Positions 46,841-64,000 of a DNA stretch of 64,000 nt are shown here, one piece after another. Under the pieces are notes generated by a model. That model had not been told where the DNA came from, ran no database searches, and was given only the letters and a program-made list of their open reading frames with translations. Numbering within the stretch: the first letter of the stretch is position 1; each line of letters opens with the position of its first letter. Origin of the DNA: Engraulis encrasicolus (lineage: Eukaryota; Chordata; Actinopteri; Clupeiformes; Engraulidae); the NCBI RefSeq assembly GCF_034702125.1, contig NC_085875.1:47619770-47683769 (forward strand), given 5' to 3'. The position numbers and the translations under genes were made by a program.

Positions 46841-46846
46841 AATAAA
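46841..46846 (+). terminator. Polyadenylation signal of the small gene
   Basis: AATAAA is followed by gaaaatctgtgatcat and a T/G-rich stretch (tgttttgattatgtctg). It fits a terminal exon running from 45510 to about 46862. Confidence 0.5.
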
Positions 46847-46862
46847 GAAAATCTGTGATCAT

Positions 46863-49600
46863 AATGACAATGTTTTGATTATGTCTGATTAACACATCAG
46901 TGCAAAGCCTCTGTTATAAGTCTGTTGTTCCAAAAATGGTAATAACCATGTCTTAATCAAGGTGCATTATTCTTGCCAATATCAATGTTGTATTTTATGT
47001 AGTTACAGGTTTTTTTAGTTACTAATGTTTATTTAGGTTCTCTGAGATACATTGTAGATACAGTGCAAACAAATACAAATACAAATAGATTTTCTCAGGC
47101 ATGTTAGAAAAAAATAAATCAATGATTCTTGACGCGGGGGTTTGTGGGTGAGGCCTTGTAGGTTCAGAGATCAGAAGAGTGAGATTAAGGCTAATAACAA
47201 GCTCATGTAAATGACCAATGTCTTCCTGTGCTAGTTACCCACTCGGGACTTGAACCCGCAACCTACCAGTCAACAGTCCCGTTTGACATGGGATGCACAG
47301 TACGGTACCACTGAGTTAAAGGTCCAGACCTATAGTTTAGCACTATACTCTATGAGGATTTGAGTGGGGGCTTTAATAACGTTCTGCTATTTGGCATTCG
47401 TTACGCTCATTCAACTGACCAGAGGCAGGAGAAGACCTGTCAATATGAAAATGACCAGAATGATAGTTTCAGTATCAGCATAGTTGGATATTAACTCAGC
47501 AGCTGATCTAACTGACCTTGCAGTGACGTGCGGTGAGGTGTATGGTAGGGTAAGCAGTAAATCTATAAAATATATATTTTTCAGTGGGGGGTCTGGAGGA
47601 GGGCCCCCAGAAAAAAAAGTGTATTTCTTAGATGCAATTTCCTGCATTTTAACCAAATCTGGAGAGTCACTATCAGCTAAAAACTTTTACAAAAGACTAA
47701 AAACTTTTAACAAATAGTACCCTCTTTCATGCAGATCTGAAATGTTACATGTGGCGTGCGTGCGTGCGTGCGTGCGTGCGTGTGTGCGTGCTCGTGTGTG
47801 AGGCCTTATGCCACAAGGTATTGGATAGGCTTGGATAGGCAACTAGGCCTATTCACCTAAACATGCTGATAAGGTCTTTAATGTGCAACAAATTACTATT
47901 TTTTTCTAAATACTTTAAATATAATGTAGCCTATAAGATAAAATGCCATCCGTGCTTAACTTTAAATAGGCTACACTATTTAGACATTGTCAGTAGACCT
48001 AAATGAGAAACAATAAGTTAAAATGCATAATTTAAATTTCTTGAAAAGTCCAGCTACACTTATTTGTGCATCAGTGCAGTTTTACCAAATTGGTAGCTCA
48101 TGAGGACCCATACTTTGTACACCGTTAAGGACCTGTAGGCCAACATTTTAAAATAATACTTTAGAAAGTTGCAAATGCCAGGGTGTTTCACATGGATGCA
48201 TGGGTGGCACAGTGTAGCCTACTTTTGAAGATAAAAAGTCTAGTTCACCAACTGTGAATCACACCATAGCATGTGAGGGGAAACAATTTACATTTAGCAA
48301 CAAACCAACATGGGTAACAGCTCCTGCTTCACTGACACATTTTGTGCTGCTAAGCAAACAGTCACAGACAAGAAGGAAAGCAGGCAAGGGGGCAGGTTGC
48401 TTGCGAACTCAACAAACACGAGAAGCCTGTGCGTCTGCCGTGGACTTCAAAAGAACGCAGCTGCACGCCAACTTACTAACAGGCTCCACACACCTCAGGC
48501 ATCACGTATTAACCTCTTACTGCAGCAGGGGTCACCATATTAAGTCATCATCATATTAAATTAGGATTATGAAGTCATGTTGTATGCTCAAAAAACAATC
48601 TCGTTATCCATAATAACACACGTATCACAGTCTATTCATGTCCACAGCATAACCAATCTTCAATGTCAACACCCTGACCCATCAACAAAAGGCACCACGA
48701 CAAACATGAGCATGTTCATGTTAGACCTAGTGATGAGTAAACTGACTGTGGCTGCGTAAACAAGGTCTACATTTCATACAAAAATGCAATTAAATGTGAC
48801 TTATAAAAATATATAAACATAACATGGCAAGTGAAATAGAAAAATAAAAAAATGAAAATTGTTGCCCTCAGAGCAAAGATCAAACTCTTAGATTAAGCAG
48901 CAACATTGTATAGTAAACAGTAAAGCCCACAACTTGAATTTGTGGCAATAACCCTGACATTTTTCTCTTGTCGTCGATCGGTTTAAGTACATTCTCTAAG
49001 TACATTGAGCTGTTGTGAACAGTGCTGTGCAAAACAAAACAAAAAACGGTACATTCATAATAATAGTAACAACAACAACAATAATAATAATAGGCCTAAC
49101 AATGATTATGATGTTGATGATTATGATGCTGCTGCTGCTGATGATTTTTTAAAGCCCTCTGACCACATCATAAGACTGCCAATGCCCCTACCCCCTTCCC
49201 ACCCAACATCATCATGATAACTTGATGAAAACAGCACATCTGAAAGACAATAATCTGTAGTTTTTGTGTGCCTATTTGCTATATTACTTTAAAGAAAAAC
49301 ATTAGGGTAGGCCTATAGCTTATTTTGTGTTCGAATGATATCAATCTGTTCTAATGTAGGCCTACAGTAGGCTAGGCCTAGATGCTGCATAGTGTCTCCT
49401 TCTCAACACCCCCCACCATCTCTTAGGTCCCCTGTCGACTGTAGAGACCCCTTTGAGAAACACTAATTTAGAAGATAAACTTTATTATTACCTTGTTAAT
49501 GGACTTGAACCGAACAAACAGACGGGCAACCCAGACGAAGTGAGTGAGTGAGTGAATGTTTTTCAACACAGTAGGCCTATCTGTGACCCCTGCAGGCCCT
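46863..49600. other. Intergenic region
   Basis: It holds a minus-strand tRNA-like SINE head (47225-47330, with gacttgaacccgcaacc, the complement of a B box) and a GCGT microsatellite (47756-47790). An hAT-like fragment matching 38770 lies at 49140-49465. A repeat-like start at 47519 (gcagtgacgtgcggtgaggt) has no partner that I could find. Confidence 0.5.
49140..49465 (+). mobile_element. hAT-like element remnant
   Basis: It shares ccctctgaccacatcataa, ccttctcaac and tttgagaaacacta with the remnant at 38770-39050. The left end is missing. Confidence 0.5.
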
Positions 49601-49890
49601 TACTGGAAGTTGAATAGCCTACGTAACGCAGGGGCGGGGTGGCTGTCGAACATGTGTTACTACTTTAACAGCTGATACAGACACTCCGAAGCTGTCGGCT
49701 CAGACATGTTTGACAGCCCAATGCCACCTCTGGTTTTAAACGCGATCTAAAAGGAACAGTGGATTCTGCTGTCGTAAAATAGTTTTAAACAGTAGACTAG
49801 GACACAGAATCAGAAAGAAAACAATAGCCTATAACGGGTCGCGTAGAGTAGCCTTTGGAGTTCTTCGTGGGAGGAATAAGTACTTCAGCA
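49600..49890 (+). promoter_or_regulatory. Probable SLC22 gene promoter and 5' UTR
   Basis: A GC box (ggggcggggt, 49631-49640) lies about 250 bp before the start codon. A moderately CG-containing stretch (aaacgcgatc, gggtcgcgtag) follows. No TATA box is obvious. The transcription start is not defined. Confidence 0.45.
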
Positions 49891-61191
<11,301 letters not shown>

Positions 61192-61572
61192 AGGTGCACT
61201 GTGTAATAGTTTTTTGTAGTTTCCGGAATTCATGCCCCCCAATCACAAATGTCACCTTTTTTTTTTTTTAAATACTTACCACCAATATCAAGTTTTAAGT
61301 ATTCATTAGGACTTGGAAAATTGCACTTTTCATACATGAAAAAGGGGATCTTCTCCACGTCCTCCATTTTTGATTTTTTTATAAATAGACATTTTTAGCC
61401 ACAAAACTTACTGTACTTTGGTCATACTAGTAGTAAATATTAGTTAAAATATTATTTTATTGCTATTAAGTGAATATTCATGAAAAGGTAAAATTTGGCA
61501 AAAGGCAGTACAGTTTCAATGAGCAGCATAGTTGCAATACCTACTCTGGCCACACTCCTACACAGTGCACCT
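61192..61572. mobile_element. piggyBac-like MITE at the SLC22 stop codon
   Basis: TTAA (61188-61191) aggtgcactgtgtaatag ... ctacacagtgcacct TTAA (61573-61576). The left TTAA is the last base of the proline codon plus the stop TAA of the SLC22 reading frame, so the 3' UTR begins inside the element. Confidence 0.9.
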
Positions 61573-61794
61573 TTAACTTGCCTTCTGGGCCTCACACTGT
61601 CCTATTCAGCACATTTTGTACTGTTTCTTGTATTATCATTATCAATAGTCAGAGTATGGCACAATGTATTGATCTGACTATTAAGATGGGTTGTATGTAC
61701 TGTAATTAAGTTACTTTTATGATTTCCTTTTTTACATACGCATTATCCTTTAAATGACACCTTCATCCAATGCAACTTACTGTAAAGCCATTAT

Positions 61795-61960
61795 TTTGGT
61801 ACAGGGTATTAGTTACAGTCCCTGGAGCAATGTGGGTTTTTGTACCTGGCTCAAGGACACTTCAGCCATGGATGACAGTTCTGGTAAAGGTGGGATTTGA
61901 ACATGCCACCCTCTGATTGAAGGCCAACTCCCTAACCATTGAGCCACAAATGCCTGTAGT
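61795..61960 (-). mobile_element. tRNA-derived SINE (family B)
   Basis: The minus strand carries the head (tcaatggttagggagttggc, ggtggcatgttcaaatccc) and body (ccatggctgaagtgtccttg). It is uninterrupted, so it serves as the reference for the split copy at 5025. Confidence 0.8.
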
Positions 61961-62134
61961 CACATGGTGTATGCCATTCAACCAGTGCTGTAATAGTCAT
62001 TGAAAAGCTGACTACAATAGTACTAACCTACTATAACATATCAGGCCTCTAGTAATGCACAATGACTGTGTGATTTCCATTTTGGAAACAGAAAATGTAT
62101 AATGCTGTGTATAACGCTTAACAGACTAAGCAGA

Positions 62135-62330
62135 ATACAGTTATTTAGGCACAGGGCTTTAGTTACAGTCCATGGAGCAATGAGGGGTTATGTGCCTGCA
62201 TCAAAGGTACATCAGCCATTGGATGAGGGTTCAGGAGAGCACCCACAGTCTTCCTACTGCTACGGGAGTCAAATCTGTAACTTTCTGATATAGAGACCAA
62301 CTCCCAAAACCATTAGGCTACAGCTGCACC
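62135..62330 (-). mobile_element. tRNA-derived SINE (family B), degenerate
   Basis: It has the same order as the preceding copy (cagtccatggagcaatgagg, then catcagccattggatg) with more substitutions. Confidence 0.65.
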
Positions 62331-62487
62331 ATTTACTGAATGCCCAGCATGCCTTTGTATCGAAAAGGGACGTTAACTTTAAATTCAGTAAGTTGCTTAG
62401 CTGTTTTCAGTCCAGCTGAAAAATAAGATGTATCTAAATATCCTTTTTTTATTACACCTGTCGACATTTTTTAAAAATCAAATCAAG

Positions 62488-62493
62488 AATAAA
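62488..62493 (+). terminator. Possible SLC22 gene polyadenylation signal
   Basis: AATAAA lies in aatcaagaataaacatttc, 1.3 kb after the stop. The downstream GT content is modest, and earlier non-canonical signals are possible. Confidence 0.25.
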
Positions 62494-62794
62494 CATTTCT
62501 TTACCAAAACAAGTCTGGGCATTTCTTCTAGTTAGGAAGAAAGAAACATTTGTTACCATGAGGTGGTTAAAGCTTCCCATTGATTAACTTTAAAAAGAAT
62601 TATAATGGTCGAAATTACTCATCAATAATAGGCCTACTTTAACTAAACATCACACACATTTATCTAGTCACTAACAGTGTAATGCCGGCACACTGGTCGG
62701 GATGTCTCCAAATATACAATGCACAGTATCTACTGTATATCATGATGTACAAAAGCCACCTTGTGCTCTCATACACAGCATTAGAGTCCCATTT

Positions 62795-62990
62795 CTTTTG
62801 CCGCCACCAAGGATGTTATGTTTTCGTTTGCGTTTGTCTGTCTGTCTGTATGTCAGTGGGATAACTCAAAAAGTCGTGAATGGATTTGGATGAAAACAAG
62901 GCAGAAAGACTTGGAAAAAATAGGGTGTGACATAGTCAAATGTTCTATCAAACAGCTTCCTTGGCGGAGGTCTGAACTCTCTGACTGCAT
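62795..62990 (+). repeat. Widespread fish repeat fragment
   Basis: It begins gccgccaccaaggatgttat, contains gggataactcaaaaagtcgt and ends ccttggcggaggtctgaact. The two ends are inverted (ccaccaagg/ccttggcgg). I recognise this as a common teleost repeat but cannot name the family. Confidence 0.5.
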
Positions 62991-64000
62991 TGTTAGTGCA
63001 TAGTTTGCAATGTTTTTACTTGCTTTGCCATTCCAAGTCACTATTACTTTGACCTCCATGCCTGTTAGATAAATACAGCTATTGATAAACAGGTTGAAAA
63101 CAAGTCTTAAGGTAATGGGGTTCATTGTGGAAGAACACGAGGGGGTACCGACAACAGATTTCCTCTGGAATACACCACTTGAACGTCCTGTACCTCAATG
63201 AGGTTTGAATGGGTCTGTTGTTAAAGTGTGGTGTGCCGATGCACAGAAGTTAGGAATATTATGCAACGTATTTCACAAATACAGTAGATGTTTGAATTAA
63301 CCAATGAATCTGACATGAATTTTCCATTCAGTTCAAATTTGATTTTCACGTCATCCTCATCGTACTTGTTCACACCACCAAACAACTGAGTTATTATAAA
63401 CACGTCCATTTTGTTACACATAAAATACTGTTGTTGCCTTTAGTTCCACATGCTTGGATTTGAGAAATCGTGAAGAAAACCACGAATGACGCTGCATATG
63501 GGATAACACCATGATTTTCTTTATTTATTCATTTATTTCAGAGATAAACTTAGAGTCAGCATACAGCCTTCATGTCAGGATATCTCTCCCTCCTCGCACC
63601 CAGACCAACATACCATGGTACTCTCTCTCTCTAAATATAACTGGGATTGTCTGGGTTACCAGTGTGCTAAATACTACAAAGTACTTCCCCCTGTTTGTTA
63701 AAAATAAAAGTTATAAAAATGTACAAAGTTTGGAGACTTTTTTCTTCTTCTTTACTTTCTGTCCAAGGCCCATTATAAAGGACTTGGTGTTTCCTTGACA
63801 TTGATAGTAATGCTGCACTACAAAATCATTCATAGCAGAATTGAATGTCAACTGTGGCTGTATGCATGGGGGCAGACTAGTGTTGTGGAATTGTGAATAG
63901 ATGAAAGATGAGATCTAATCAGACAACTGATTGTGTTTTATATATATATATATATACCGTACGATATGGACCTAGAGGTAATTTCATCTTCATCTTTTAG

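Larger units (their letters stand above)
61577..64000. other. Downstream of the SLC22 stop
   Basis: It holds two minus-strand family B SINE copies (61795-61960, 62135-62330) and a repeat at 62795-62990. A possible polyadenylation signal lies at 62488. The final 1 kb shows no gene. Confidence 0.55.

Overview
This window looks like nuclear DNA from a teleost fish. Its few genes are split into short exons with GT-AG introns. Dinucleotide and tetranucleotide repeats are very long. Most of the intronic and intergenic DNA is made of fish-type elements: tRNA-headed SINEs, hAT-like elements with 8-bp target duplications, TTAA-flanked piggyBac-like MITEs, fold-back palindromes and Tc1 remnants. The frequent 'aggccta' motif would fit a clupeiform, but I cannot name the species. 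There is no sign of prokaryotic organisation, CRISPR arrays or a recognisable virus.

Three transcription units lie on the plus strand. (1) SH3YL1 (about 2.45-38.5 kb): a CpG/NRF1-like promoter and a 5' exon ending in the A of the start codon, then ten coding exons from 11305 to 37261. Together they give a phase-consistent protein of about 401 residues: an N-terminal SYLF (Ysc84-like) lipid-binding domain, a proline/serine linker that here contains an unusual Ser/Ala/Trp repeat, and a C-terminal SH3 domain. (2) A small two-exon gene at 44.7-46.9 kb that I do not recognise. It has a GC-rich coding exon for a basic protein of up to 150 residues, with a polyadenylation signal at 46841. (3) An SLC22-type (organic ion transporter, MFS) gene at 49.6-61.2 kb. 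Its ten coding exons join in phase to give about 520 residues, with the DRYGKR, PESPRWL and ELFPTVIR family motifs.

The spaces between exons are dense with nested insertions, many with exact target-site duplications that can be read directly. Four cases touch gene structure. The last SH3YL1 intron is almost entirely a LINE 3' end flanked by a short duplication, so it may be an intron born from a retrotransposon. Three copies of one SINE family sit within about 60 bp of SH3YL1 exons with their tails facing the exon. The SLC22 stop codon lies inside the TTAA target site of a 381-bp MITE. A CTGT/CTAT microsatellite supplies the pyrimidine tract of the last SLC22 exon. One fold-back element contains a hammerhead-ribozyme-like core.

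The three genes have no evident shared pathway. SH3YL1 acts at membranes and the actin cytoskeleton, the SLC22 protein is a plasma-membrane transporter, and the middle gene is unknown.
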